A program made the position numbers and the translations under genes. Shown here in pieces: positions 10,085-21,372 of a stretch of DNA of 44,218 nucleotides. The notes beneath the pieces were generated by a model that worked only from the letters and a program-made list of their open reading frames with translations, was not told the DNA's origin and did no database searches. The number at the start of each line of letters is the position of its first letter. Position 1 is the stretch's first letter. This DNA is from Gammaproteobacteria bacterium (GTDB lineage Bacteria; Pseudomonadota; Gammaproteobacteria; Thiohalospirales; Thiohalospiraceae): positions 1-44,218 of the forward strand of contig WFVH01000083.1 of the NCBI GenBank assembly GCA_015491735.1, in the 5' to 3' direction.

Positions 10085-11152
10085 ATGAAATATTGTGGTG
10101 ACAGGTTGGTCCGTGGTTTGTTGTTGGCCTCTTTGGTGACGTTGGGAGCGTGTGCCACGGCCCCTCAGACTGGTGAAGAGAAAACAGCGCTCAAAGCGGG
10201 TGATCCGAGCCTTCAGCACTGGCTGTTGCCGGATACACCCCCTTATCCTGAAGACAACAAGCCAACCGCCGAGCGGGTGGCGTTGGGGAAACAGCTGTTT
10301 TTCGATCCACGCCTGAGCCGTCACGGTAACATGTCCTGTGCTTCCTGCCACAGCCCGATGTTCGGCTGGTCCGATGGGTTGCCCACGGCGAGAGGGCATA
10401 ACGGGATGTTGTTGGGAAGAGCGTCTCCCACTGTCATCAATACCGCCTACAACTCGATTCAGATGTGGGATGGCCGGAAAAAAGATCTGGAAGATCAGGC
10501 CATCGGGCCGATGGAGGCCAGCGTCGAAATGAACTCCGATTTCGACCGGATGTTCGCTTTTTTGAGCACCAACAAGGGGTACAGGGACGCCTTCGAAAAA
10601 GCCTATCCGGACGAAGGTGTCAGCAAAGAGACCATCGCCAAGGCGATAGCCAGCTACGAACGCACCATCATCAGCAACGACTCACCTTTCGACCGCTGGG
10701 TAAAGGGTGATGAAAAGGCAATGAGTGAGCAGCAGGTGCGGGGATTCAAGATTTTCATCGATCCGGCCAAGGGAAATTGCGCCATCTGCCACAGTGCGCC
10801 GAATTTCACCGATGATGGTTTCCATAACCTGGGGCTGGCTTCGTCCGCCGGCGAGGATGCGGATCCAGGCCGTTTTGCCCATAAACCAATCAGGATTCTA
10901 AAAGGTGCATTCAAGACACCGACATTGCGTGATGTCGCCCTGACCGCCCCCTATTTCCATGATGGTTCGGCTGAAACCTTGATGGACGTGGTCGAGCATT
11001 ATGCCATTGGCGGCGTCGTAAAGGAGAATCTGTCTCCCAATATCAGAAAGCTGAACCTGACCCGGTCGGACAAGGAGGATCTGGTGGCTTTCATGGAGGC
11101 GCTGACGACGGAACATGAGCCTGTTGCACTGCCTGTACTGCCCTTGGAGTAG
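10085..11152 (+). CDS. Di-heme cytochrome c peroxidase/MauG family lipoprotein
   Basis: A 355-residue exported protein with two c-type heme sites, CASCH at 85-89 and CAICH at 232-236, and the family segment TAPYFHDGS near the C-terminus. This is the bacterial di-heme cytochrome c peroxidase/MauG architecture: peroxide reduction, or oxidation of another substrate, in the periplasm. The N-terminus has a hydrophobic stretch ending LGAC (Cys23), so it is probably a lipoprotein. ATG 10085 has AGAGGG upstream; the frame is open back to 9911 without a signal-like start. It is first in a unit with a cupredoxin and a di-heme cytochrome, its likely electron donors. Whether it is a true peroxidase or a MauG-like enzyme is not clear. 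Confidence 0.9.
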   Translation: MKYCGDRLVRGLLLASLVTLGACATAPQTGEEKTALKAGDPSLQHWLLPDTPPYPEDNKPTAERVALGKQLFFDPRLSRHGNMSCASCHSPMFGWSDGLPTARGHNGMLLGRASPTVINTAYNSIQMWDGRKKDLEDQAIGPMEASVEMNSDFDRMFAFLSTNKGYRDAFEKAYPDEGVSKETIAKAIASYERTIISNDSPFDRWVKGDEKAMSEQQVRGFKIFIDPAKGNCAICHSAPNFTDDGFHNLGLASSAGEDADPGRFAHKPIRILKGAFKTPTLRDVALTAPYFHDGSAETLMDVVEHYAIGGVVKENLSPNIRKLNLTRSDKEDLVAFMEALTTEHEPVALPVLPLE

Positions 11153-11173
11153 ACGTTTCGATTCATTCGTGGT

Positions 11174-11209
11174 TGCCGGTCACGAGCCATGGAGTCCATG
11201 TGGCCGGCA
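11174..11209 (+). other. Intercistronic hairpin
   Basis: TGCCGGTCAC pairs with GTGGCCGGCA, with one G-U pair, between the peroxidase gene and the cupredoxin gene. There is no T-tract. It could set different mRNA levels for the peroxidase and the small electron carriers. Confidence 0.45.
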
Positions 11210-11254
11210 GCTTGATACAGCCTGGAATACCGATTCAGTTACGAGGAGATAAAA

Positions 11255-11578
11255 ATGAACCATACCAAAACCATTTTGAGTACCGTTGCCGCTGTTTTTC
11301 TGTTTTCGGGCCTGGCAGGCGCTGCCGAATACGAGGTGACCCAGAAAAACAAGACATTTTCCGTGAAGGAGCTGACAATCAAGGTGGGGGATACGGTCAA
11401 ATTCACCAATGAAGATGACTTTTTCCACAATGTCTTCAGTCTTTCGGATCTCAAAACGTTTGATTTGGGATCCTATCCCAAGGGAGAGTTCAAGAGCGTC
11501 ACGTTCGACAAAGCCGGTGAGGTTGAAGTGGAGTGCGCCATTCATCCGAGCATGTTGATGACCATCAACATCAAGTAG
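11255..11578 (+). CDS. Periplasmic type I copper protein (plastocyanin-like cupredoxin)
   Basis: A 107-residue blue-copper protein. A signal peptide covers residues 1-23 (cleavage after AGA, giving AEYEV). Copper ligands are His58 in FFHN, Cys94 and His97 in ECAIHPSM, and a Met (100 or 102). This resembles the small plastocyanin-like proteins of methylamine-type clusters. It probably shuttles electrons in the periplasm. A clear GAGGAG lies just before the ATG. It sits between a di-heme peroxidase and a di-heme cytochrome c on the same strand, 102 bases after the first and 23 before the second, so it probably links the two. Confidence 0.9.
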   Translation: MNHTKTILSTVAAVFLFSGLAGAAEYEVTQKNKTFSVKELTIKVGDTVKFTNEDDFFHNVFSLSDLKTFDLGSYPKGEFKSVTFDKAGEVEVECAIHPSMLMTINIK

Positions 11579-11601
11579 TTTGCAGACAGGTGGTTATCAA
11601 A

Positions 11602-12297
11602 ATGAAGTTGATCATTATAGGGTGGGTGCTCCTCCTGGTTCTGGGCCAGGCGGCAGCGGCGGCGGCCACAGACAGGGAGAGTGAAGCCAAACCTTCGCTG
11701 GCGTATGGTGCCAAGATATACCAGGCGCGCTGTGTTCTGTGTCACGGAAGGGAGGGCTATGGCGATGGCATGTTGCCGATGTCACTGAAAAACTATCCCG
11801 ACACCAACCTCCATGAACCCAAGTTTGGCAAGGCGCTGGATGAGTTGAGACTGTCGGTGATCTACGGGGGAAGTTTGGGTACCATGAGCGCGGAGATGCC
11901 GCCTTGGGGTGACGAGTTGACCTATACCCAGGTCGAGTCCGTCACCCTCTTTACCAAGCTGCTTATTGATGAGCCAAAAAAGGCGATCGCCATGGTGGAC
12001 AAAACCCAGGCAGGAACCAGACCAACCGAACGGGTTGGCCGGGCAATCTTTAAAAACTACTGCTCTCTCTGTCACGGAGACAATGGAGAGGGGGACGGAA
12101 AAATGGCGAAGATCATCAAGAATCCTCCCCCTTTCAATTTGACCCTCAGCCGGGCGCCGGATCAGTATCTGATGCAAATTATCAGCAAGGGTGGCGCCGG
12201 CATGGGGCGTTCGCCGCGGATGCCACCTTGGGGTGAGCAGTTTTCAGAAACGGAAATAAAATCCATCATTCTGTTCCTCAAGACACTGCGGCGCTAG
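11602..12297 (+). CDS. Periplasmic di-heme cytochrome c
   Basis: A 231-residue protein with a signal peptide (1 to about 21, ending in an Ala-rich segment) and two similar cytochrome c domains. The heme sites are CVLCH at 44-48 and CSLCH at 154-158. Each is followed by a GxGDG turn and later by MPPWG (Met99, Met207), which supplies the likely sixth ligand; the two halves look like an internal duplication. AGGTGG precedes the ATG at 11602. The role is electron transfer, probably to the peroxidase encoded first in the unit. The stop codon is followed at once by the motif at 12298-12309, then by two strong hairpins. Confidence 0.92.
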   Translation: MKLIIIGWVLLLVLGQAAAAAATDRESEAKPSLAYGAKIYQARCVLCHGREGYGDGMLPMSLKNYPDTNLHEPKFGKALDELRLSVIYGGSLGTMSAEMPPWGDELTYTQVESVTLFTKLLIDEPKKAIAMVDKTQAGTRPTERVGRAIFKNYCSLCHGDNGEGDGKMAKIIKNPPPFNLTLSRAPDQYLMQIISKGGAGMGRSPRMPPWGEQFSETEIKSIILFLKTLRR

Positions 12298-12309
12298 TTA
12301 TTAACCCGG
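12298..12309 (+). repeat. Short motif HTATTRACCCGG, copy 2
   Basis: TTATTAACCCGG begins on the base after the stop codon of the di-heme cytochrome gene, in the sense direction. Confidence 0.5.
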
Positions 12310-12334
12310 CCACATAATATGCAGTAGTTCAGAC

Positions 12335-12378
12335 TTGATCTGACAGTTTCCGGTCTGTAGGAGTGACTGTCAGATCAA
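12335..12378. other. 13-bp perfect inverted repeat
   Basis: TTGATCTGACAGT and ACTGTCAGATCAA are separated by 18 bases. An A-run follows on the plus strand, so it is not a standard terminator for the cytochrome operon. The outer TTGATC/GATCAA is too widely spaced to be an FNR box. Confidence 0.5.
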
Positions 12379-12387
12379 AAAATCCTA

Positions 12388-12462
12388 GGGTGTTCAGAGT
12401 TCTGTGTCATTCCTTTAGACTGTCCAAAAACCAAGAGGAATGACACAGAGTTCTGAACACCC
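12388..12462 (+). terminator. Long hairpin with 27-bp arms, possible terminator or solo insertion-sequence end palindrome
   Basis: Arms 12388-12414 and 12436-12462 pair over 27 positions; the only two non-Watson-Crick positions become G-U pairs in RNA. The loop is 21 nt and TCTTTTGTTGT follows, so it can work as a terminator for the cytochrome unit. The arm sequence beginning GGGTGTTCAGAG reminds me of the ends of some insertion sequences (IS256-like), but no flanking 8-bp duplication is visible. Confidence 0.55.
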
Positions 12463-12685
12463 TCTTTTGTTGTAATGAACCGGGTCTTTTGCCCATACTT
12501 GAATACGTTACCGCATTGAAATTCAAGTTCCCTTTCACTAAGCAACTCTCTGCTCCTTATTTAGCCCTGATTGAAGAAAAAACCCCTGTCATATATGCGC
12601 ATGTTGCGGAAAGGATCCAAGCGAGTGGCTAAATATTTTGAACATAAGAAAATCCGTTAGGCTGGGTGACAAATGTTCTTTTTTA
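12463..12685. other. AT-rich intergenic stretch with a short orphan open frame
   Basis: After the long hairpin, one forward frame is open for about 50 codons (about 12475-12630) and reads NEPGLLPILEYVTALKFKF and on to a stop. It has no start codon or ribosome binding site and I recognise nothing in it. It may be a gene remnant. No other gene is visible. Confidence 0.25.
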
Positions 12686-12697
12686 CCGGGTTAATAG
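12686..12697 (-). repeat. Short motif HTATTRACCCGG, copy 3
   Basis: Reads CTATTAACCCGG on the minus strand; its internal TAA is the stop codon of the SpoU methyltransferase gene. Confidence 0.5.
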
Positions 12698-13269
12698 CAT
12701 AAAGACGAGGAATCCGGGTTTTGGTTCATGTTGGAAAGATTCATGGAAACCTTAAGAGCTTCATAAACAATAACACTGGCTGTCAATGACACATTCAAAG
12801 AGTTTGACATGCCATAAACCGGCAGGTGAACTACGATATCCGATATATCCAGAATTTCTTCAGACAAGCCATCATACTCCCTGCCAAAAACCAGGCACAA
12901 AGGAAACGAGTAATCAATCTTGTCGTAAGGTTTGCTTGAATCTGCGATTTCGGCTGAAACAATGGTTACACCATCTGTTTTCAGCTCTCGAATCGCATCA
13001 ATTGCACTGTCTCTGTATTCCCAGTTTATCCATTTTTCGGCTCCTCTTGATGAAGCTTTGATTTTTCGGTTTGGAGGGGTAAGGGTATTACCACATATAT
13101 AAATCTTTTTTACTAAGGCAGCATCCGATAGCCTGAGAATCGTCCCTATATTATGGGCGCATTTCAAGCTGTCCAGCACAACATAGATCTGGTTTCTTTC
13201 GATGCCCAAGAAATCACTCCTTGATTTTTTCGCTGATCTTAGCGCTTTCTTCGAGAGCTGTTTAGTCAT
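12691..13269 (-). CDS. SpoU/TrmH family RNA methyltransferase
   Basis: A 192-residue SPOUT-class methyltransferase that would 2'-O-methylate tRNA or rRNA using S-adenosylmethionine. All three family motifs are present: NIGTILRLSDA (40-50), LVFGREYDGLSEE (126-138) and LPVYGMSNSLNVSLTAS (149-165), where the deep trefoil knot binds the cofactor. A basic N-terminus (about 1-18) may bind RNA. The frame is open upstream to 13389, but that part overlaps fcl and does not look like the family. The codons are clearly richer in A and T than the surrounding genes, suggesting recent acquisition. The target base cannot be read from the sequence. Confidence 0.88.
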   Translation of the reverse strand: MTKQLSKKALRSAKKSRSDFLGIERNQIYVVLDSLKCAHNIGTILRLSDAALVKKIYICGNTLTPPNRKIKASSRGAEKWINWEYRDSAIDAIRELKTDGVTIVSAEIADSSKPYDKIDYSFPLCLVFGREYDGLSEEILDISDIVVHLPVYGMSNSLNVSLTASVIVYEALKVSMNLSNMNQNPDSSSLCY

Positions 13270-13352
13270 GACAGTGTCTTGGTTGTGTCCCCCTCTGTCA
13301 GGATGGATGTCGCCTCCCCGATGCGGGATTCTCACTGGCAAAAACTGCAATG

Positions 13353-13364
13353 CCGGGTTAATAG
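13353..13364 (-). repeat. Short motif HTATTRACCCGG, copy 4
   Basis: Reads CTATTAACCCGG on the minus strand; its internal TAA is the fcl stop codon. It lies in the loop of an imperfect inverted repeat spanning about 13318-13380 (GATGCGGGATTCTCACT / AGTGATTCCGCATC). Confidence 0.5.
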
Positions 13365-14344
13365 TGATTCCGCATCGATGCAGGCTCACTCAATGACCGG
13401 ACGTACCAACGATAGGTCATTTCAACCCCTTTCTGGAGAGAGACCGCTGCCTGCCAGCCGAGAGAGGATAATTTGGATACATCCAGCAGTTTTCTTGGTG
13501 TTCCATCCGGTTTGCTGGTATCAAATACCAGCTTGTGTTCATACCCGACGATTTCTTTCACGGTTTCCGCGAGTTCTTTAATCGTGATATCATCGCCGAC
13601 TCCCACATTGACTATCTGCTCTTCGGAGTAGTTCTCCATCAGGAAAACCGTGGCGTCTGCCATGTCATCGACATACAGGAACTCCCGCCGTGGATTGCCG
13701 GTACCCCATATCACTACCTCCTGTTTTCCCGAGACCTTGGCATCATGAAATTTTCTAATCAATGCCGGCAATACGTGGGAATTTTCCAGGTCGAAGTTAT
13801 CACCAGGACCATAGAGATTGGTTGGCATCAGGGAGATGGCATCGAAACCATATTGCCTGCGGTATGCCTGACACATTTTGATCCCCGCAATCTTGGCAAC
13901 AGCATACCACTCATTGGTCGGCTCCAGTGGGCCGGTTAGCAGATACTCCTCCTTTAGTGGCTGTGGCGCCATTTTGGGATAGATGCAGGTGGAGCCCAAA
14001 AAAACGAATTTCCTGCAGCCGGAACGCCAGGCGTTATCGATCAGGTTATTCTGTATAAACAGATTGTCCCGAATAAACTCTGCCGGGTATGCGTTGTTGG
14101 CATGAATGCCGCCAACCTTCGCTGCGGCGTCGATGACACAGTCCGGTTTGTTCTCGGCGAAAAACGCTTTGACCGCCTGGCAGTCGGCCAGGTCCAGTTG
14201 CTGCCGTGTGCGGGTCACGATGTTGTGGTAGCCGTGTTTTTGCAAACTGCGTACAACGGCGGAGCCAACCAGACCACCATGGCCAGCAACATAGATGCTT
14301 GCATCTTTGCCCGGCGGCGGTGAATCAACTGTTTTTGGTGCCAT
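13358..14344 (-). CDS. fcl: GDP-L-fucose synthase
   Basis: A 328-residue short-chain dehydrogenase-type epimerase/reductase that converts GDP-4-keto-6-deoxy-D-mannose to GDP-L-fucose with NADPH. The Rossmann motif GHGGLVGS is at 21-28; catalytic residues include Ser118 in GSTCIYP and Tyr147-x3-Lys151 in [11 protein letters not shown] polar 14-residue extension precedes the fold. AAGGGAA lies just before the ATG. It follows gmd on the same strand after a 254-base gap that holds a decayed MITE, so the pair forms the two-step GDP-fucose pathway feeding lipopolysaccharide or exopolysaccharide. Confidence 0.95.
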   Translation of the reverse strand: MAPKTVDSPPPGKDASIYVAGHGGLVGSAVVRSLQKHGYHNIVTRTRQQLDLADCQAVKAFFAENKPDCVIDAAAKVGGIHANNAYPAEFIRDNLFIQNNLIDNAWRSGCRKFVFLGSTCIYPKMAPQPLKEEYLLTGPLEPTNEWYAVAKIAGIKMCQAYRRQYGFDAISLMPTNLYGPGDNFDLENSHVLPALIRKFHDAKVSGKQEVVIWGTGNPRREFLYVDDMADATVFLMENYSEEQIVNVGVGDDITIKELAETVKEIVGYEHKLVFDTSKPDGTPRKLLDVSKLSSLGWQAAVSLQKGVEMTYRWYVRSLSEPASMRNHY

Positions 14345-14388
14345 AACGTTCCCTTGTGAATCAGAATATCGTTAATAGGGGAGGGGGC

Positions 14389-14539
14389 ATAACTACCCGG
14401 TAAATTGCAAACTTCATGGTAACTGCCCAGACGGCCCCTGAAATCCGTCAGTTCAAGGCGAGAAATGCGAGTTTGGGCGTAAATGACCATTTTTTTCATC
14501 GCGGAAATTGCGGGCTTCAGGGGCAGTCCGGGTTCAAAA
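14389..14539 (-). mobile_element. Decayed MITE copy F, between gmd and fcl
   Basis: It aligns along its whole length with the element at 41924-42076. The outer end is ATAACTACCCGG, then 18 bases later an inner end GTAACTGCCCAG, then GCCCCTGAAATCCGTCAG, TTCAAGGCGAGAAATG, GTAAATGACCATTTTT and CTTCAGGGG. The right end is degenerate (CCGGGTTC) and no target duplication is seen. It is an old insertion in the gmd-fcl intercistronic gap. Confidence 0.75.
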
Positions 14540-14598
14540 TGCTGTCTCTTCTGGTTCAGAACAGAGAAAAGCAGCGGGAAAAACCGGTTTACCGGGAG

Positions 14599-15687
14599 TC
14601 ACTCGTTATAGTCAAAAACCCGGTAACCCGCACTTTTGCATAAGTGATCTCTCTCGGCAGTGACGAGGTCCTCCCGAACCATCTCTGAAACCATCTGTTC
14701 GAAGCTGGTACGCGGTTCCCAGCCAAGCTTCTGCTTGGCCTTCGCCGGATCGCCCAGCAGGGTCTCCACTTCTGTTGGCCGGAAATAGCGGGGATCGACG
14801 GCGACGATGCATTTGTTGGTCTTCTCGTCATACCCCTTCTCTTCGGAACCCTCTCCTTCCCAGCGAATGGTAATCCCAAGCTCGTTTGCGGCCGCGTTGA
14901 CGAAATCACGTACAGAGTACTGTTTCCCTGTTGCAATGACAAAATCATCAGGATACTCCTGCTGCAACATCAACCACTGCATCTCCACGTAGTCGCGGGC
15001 ATGACCCCAATCCCGTTTGGCATCCAGGTTGCCCAGATAAAGACAGTCCTGCAGATTGAGCTTTATGCGAGCCATGGCGCGAGTTATCTTGCGGGTGACA
15101 AAGGTCTCTCCCCGTAAGGGGGACTCATGATTGAACAGGATTCCGTTACACGCGTAGATGCCATAGGCTTCCCGATAGTTTACGGTAATCCAGTAGGCAT
15201 AGAGCTTGGCCACTGCATAGGGAGATCGGGGGTAGAACGGGGTTGTTTCCCTCTGCGGAATCTCCTGAACCTCACCATAGAGTTCTGATGTGGAGGCCTG
15301 ATAGAACCGGGTCTTTTCCTCGAGCCCCAAAATTCTGATTGCCTCCAGAATCCGAAGCGTACCCATGCCGTCGGCATCTGCCGTATATTCCGGGGATTCG
15401 AATGACACCTGGACATGGCTTTGTGCTGCAAGGTTATATATTTCATCCGGTTGTACCTGCTGAATGATACGGATGAGGTTGGTGGAGTCCGTCAGATCGC
15501 CATAGTGAAGAATGAAGTTCTGATTTTCGATATGTGGATCCTGATAGAGATGATCAATGCGATCCGTGTTGAAAGACGAGGCCCGCCGTTTTATTCCGTG
15601 AATAACGTAGCCCTTTTTCAGCAAAAACTCCGCCAGGTAGGCCCCATCCTGCCCGGTAATTCCTGTAATCAATGCAACTTTGTTCAC
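14599..15687 (-). CDS. gmd: GDP-mannose 4,6-dehydratase
   Basis: A 362-residue NADP-dependent enzyme converting GDP-D-mannose to GDP-4-keto-6-deoxy-D-mannose, the first step of GDP-fucose (and GDP-rhamnose or perosamine) synthesis. The nucleotide-binding motif [10 protein letters not shown] is at 9-18; the catalytic set is Thr133 and Glu135 in ASTSELYG and Tyr157-x3-Lys161 in SPYAVAK. The signature [16 protein letters not shown] is present. The start codon is GTG at 15687 with AGGAAG just upstream. It sits upstream of fcl in one transcription unit, separated by a decayed MITE. Confidence 0.96.
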   Translation of the reverse strand: MNKVALITGITGQDGAYLAEFLLKKGYVIHGIKRRASSFNTDRIDHLYQDPHIENQNFILHYGDLTDSTNLIRIIQQVQPDEIYNLAAQSHVQVSFESPEYTADADGMGTLRILEAIRILGLEEKTRFYQASTSELYGEVQEIPQRETTPFYPRSPYAVAKLYAYWITVNYREAYGIYACNGILFNHESPLRGETFVTRKITRAMARIKLNLQDCLYLGNLDAKRDWGHARDYVEMQWLMLQQEYPDDFVIATGKQYSVRDFVNAAANELGITIRWEGEGSEEKGYDEKTNKCIVAVDPRYFRPTEVETLLGDPAKAKQKLGWEPRTSFEQMVSEMVREDLVTAERDHLCKSAGYRVFDYNE

Positions 15688-18554
<2,867 letters not shown>

Positions 18555-18555
<1 letters not shown>

Positions 18556-19070
18556 TGGTAATGACCGGAACGCTGCGTTTCTCCCTGCTGATGACTGTCC
18601 TGTTTGTCGCCGGGTGCGGTTTCCATCTGCGGGGGGAGACCCCTCTGCCGACGTGGCTCAAGAGCGCTTATGTCGACAGCGATATCCGCTACAGTGAGGT
18701 TGCCGAGGAGTTGCGGCGTGCTCTCCGCCTTGCGGGTGTCTCCGTGGCCGACCGGCCGGAGCAGGCAACTGCAGTGATAAAAGTCGAGGGAGAGCAGAGC
18801 AACCGGCGTATTCTGTCGGTAGGTAGCGACGGGCGGCCGCGGGAGTATGAACTGAACTACCGGCTGAGCTACGGGGTATATGATGCTGCGGGAGAGGTGT
18901 TGCTGCCGACCCGGAGCGTAAGCCAGGCGCAGGCCTATACCTTCGACGAAGTGGATCTGCTGGGCAAGAGCACCGAGCGGGACGAGCTGTGGCGTGAACT
19001 GCGCCGCCGGTCGGTGGCGGCGGTGATAAACCGGTTGCGCTACGCCCGGCCGGCGCGGAAGCCGGAATGA
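18555..19070 (+). CDS. lptE: LPS-assembly lipoprotein LptE
   Basis: An outer-membrane lipoprotein that plugs LptD and helps insert lipopolysaccharide into the outer leaflet. It has 171 residues; the signal peptide ends in FVAGC with lipidated Cys21, followed by GFHLRG, the signature start of mature LptE. Its location between leuS and holA is the standard gammaproteobacterial order. ATG 18555 overlaps the leuS stop; ATG 18561 is also possible. Its stop overlaps the holA start (ATGA). Confidence 0.93.
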
Positions 19071-20098
19071 AGCTGCGGGGCGGACAGCTGACCAACCATC
19101 TGGCTGGCGAGCTGGCGCCGATTTACCTGATCAGCGGCGATGACCCGCTGCTCCTGAACGAGGCTTCCGACGCGGTGCGCAGTGCGGCCAGAGCGCGGGG
19201 TTTCGGTGGACGCGAGGTGTTGTGTGTTGAAAGGGGATTCGACTGGAGCGGATTCACGGCAGCCGCCAGCGAACTGACGCTGTTTGCCGAGCAGCGGTTG
19301 ATCGAACTGCGACTGCCGGGTGGCAAGCCTGGCGATGCCGGCGGCAAAGCGCTGCGTGCCTGGGCCAGGAATCCGCCGGATGACTGCCTGTTGTTGATTG
19401 TCAGCGCAAAGATCGATGCATCCGCCCAGCGGAGTAAATGGTACCAGGCGCTGGAGCAGGCGGGTGTGGTGGTGCAGTTGTGGCCGCCCAGGCCGGGTGA
19501 ACTGCCTGGCTGGATCCGCCAGCGCATGCAGGCCAGGGGGATGCAGGCCGGCCCGGAGGCGGTTGCCCTGCTGGCCGAGCGGGTCGAGGGCAATCTGCTG
19601 GCGGCGGCGCAGGAGATTGATAAACTGCACCTGCTTTATGGAGAGAAGCCGCTGGAGTTGCCGGATGTTGTTGCCACCGTGGCGGACAGCGCCCGTTTCA
19701 ATATCTATGAACTGGTGGATAGCGCCCTTGCCGGAGATCTGCCCCGCACCGTGCGCACCCTGCGTGGCCTGCGGGGGGAGGGAACCGAACCGGTACTGGT
19801 GTTGTGGGTGCTGGTTCGGGAGATCCGTCTGCTGGAGGGGATGGCGCTGGAGTTGGAACGCGGTGCTTCACTGGACCAGGTGCTGCGCCAGCAGCGGGTA
19901 TGGCAGCAGCGCAAGCCGATAGTGCGCCAGGGGTTGCAGCGGCACAACCGCCTGCGCTGGCAGCAGATGCTGCGCCGTGCGGCGCGCATCGATCGCCTTG
20001 TCAAGGGGGTGGATAAGGGTAATCCCTGGGATGAGTTGCTACAATTGGTGTTAATAATGGCGGGAGTTCGCCTGTTCCATGGTGCCGCTACTGCCTGA
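19067..20098 (+). CDS. holA: DNA polymerase III subunit delta
   Basis: The clamp-loader subunit that opens the beta clamp. It has 343 residues, as in E. coli. Recognisable segments are [14 protein letters not shown] near the N-terminus, [12 protein letters not shown] around 85-95 and the [17 protein letters not shown] stretch near 175-195. It starts at ATG 19067 inside the end of lptE and is followed by proA after 11 bases. Confidence 0.95.
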   Translation: MKLRGGQLTNHLAGELAPIYLISGDDPLLLNEASDAVRSAARARGFGGREVLCVERGFDWSGFTAAASELTLFAEQRLIELRLPGGKPGDAGGKALRAWARNPPDDCLLLIVSAKIDASAQRSKWYQALEQAGVVVQLWPPRPGELPGWIRQRMQARGMQAGPEAVALLAERVEGNLLAAAQEIDKLHLLYGEKPLELPDVVATVADSARFNIYELVDSALAGDLPRTVRTLRGLRGEGTEPVLVLWVLVREIRLLEGMALELERGASLDQVLRQQRVWQQRKPIVRQGLQRHNRLRWQQMLRRAARIDRLVKGVDKGNPWDELLQLVLIMAGVRLFHGAATA

Positions 20099-20109
20099 TT
20101 GAGGGTGAC

Positions 20110-21372
20110 ATGACAGTTGATATAAAAGCATATATGAGCCAGCTCGGCCGGCAGGCCCGCACCGCCAGCCGGTGCGTTGCCCGTGCCGGGACCGGCATCC
20201 GTAACAGGGCCCTGCTGGCCACCGCGGAGGTGATTGAGCGAAGTCTGTCCCGGTTGCTGGAGGCGAACCGGAAAGATATGGAGGCCGGGGCGGCGAAGGG
20301 GCTGGATGCGGCGCTGCTGGATCGGCTGGAGTTGAATGATGCGCGGGTGGCGGCAATGGCCGAAGGGCTGCGGCAGGTTGCGGCCCTGCCGGATCCGGTG
20401 GGGGAGATCACCGATCTGAAATACCGCCCTACCGGGATCCAGGTTGGTAAAATGCGGGTGCCGCTGGGGGTGATCGGTATTATCTACGAATCGCGCCCCA
20501 ATGTGACCGCCGATGCGGCGGCGCTCTGCCTCAAATCCGGCAATGCCGCCATTCTGCGCGGCGGTTCCGAGGCGATTCACTCCAACCGGGCGATCGCTGC
20601 CTGCATCCATGCCGGTCTGGAGCAGGCGGATCTGCCACTGGAGGTGGTGCAGGTGGTGGATAGTACCGATCGGGCGGCAGTCGGGGAGCTGATAACCCTG
20701 CGGGATTACATCGATGTCATCGTACCGCGGGGTGGCAAGGGGTTGATCGAACGGGTCAGCCGCGAGGCGCGGGTGCCGGTGATCAAGCATCTGCACGGGG
20801 TGTGTCACGTCTATATCGATGAGGCGGCGGAACGCGGCAAGGCGATCCGGGTGGCGTTCAATGCCAAGACCCAGCGCTACGGCACCTGTAACACCATGGA
20901 AACCCTGCTGGTGGCACAGGGGATCGCTGCCGATCTGTTGCCGGAGCTGGGCCGGATGTATCTGGATGAGGGGGTGGAACTGCGCGGCTGTGAGACCACC
21001 CGCCAGTTGTTGCCCGGTATTGCGGCAGCGACGGAGCAGGACTGGGAGACCGAGTACCTGGCGCCCATCCTCTCCATCCGTGTCGTGCCCGATCTGGATA
21101 CCGCCATGGAGCATATTCACCGTTACGGCTCCAACCATACCGAGTCCATTGTCACCGAGGATTTCAGCCGTGCGCGGCGGTTTTTAAGTGAGGTGGATGC
21201 CAGTTCGGTGATGGTGAACGCCTCAACCCGCTTTGCCGACGGTTTCGAGTATGGGCTGGGTGCCGAGATTGGCATCAGTACCGACAAGATTCACGTGCGC
21301 GGGCCGGTAGGGCTGGAGGGGCTTACTTCACAGAAGTATATCGTCATCGGTGACGGGCATATCCGCACGTGA
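20110..21372 (+). CDS. proA: Glutamate-5-semialdehyde dehydrogenase (gamma-glutamyl phosphate reductase)
   Basis: Reduces gamma-glutamyl phosphate to glutamate semialdehyde with NADPH, the second step of proline synthesis. It has 420 residues of the aldehyde dehydrogenase fold, with catalytic Cys260 in [14 protein letters not shown] and the family segments [18 protein letters not shown] and [21 protein letters not shown] precedes the ATG. proB is not in the window. Its stop overlaps the nadD start. Confidence 0.97.
   Translation: MTVDIKAYMSQLGRQARTASRCVARAGTGIRNRALLATAEVIERSLSRLLEANRKDMEAGAAKGLDAALLDRLELNDARVAAMAEGLRQVAALPDPVGEITDLKYRPTGIQVGKMRVPLGVIGIIYESRPNVTADAAALCLKSGNAAILRGGSEAIHSNRAIAACIHAGLEQADLPLEVVQVVDSTDRAAVGELITLRDYIDVIVPRGGKGLIERVSREARVPVIKHLHGVCHVYIDEAAERGKAIRVAFNAKTQRYGTCNTMETLLVAQGIAADLLPELGRMYLDEGVELRGCETTRQLLPGIAAATEQDWETEYLAPILSIRVVPDLDTAMEHIHRYGSNHTESIVTEDFSRARRFLSEVDASSVMVNASTRFADGFEYGLGAEIGISTDKIHVRGPVGLEGLTSQKYIVIGDGHIRT

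Noticed and set aside
12475-12630. About 50 open codons after the long hairpin, possible transposase remnant
   Set aside because: There is no start codon, no ribosome binding site and no recognised motif; in AT-rich DNA this length can occur by chance.
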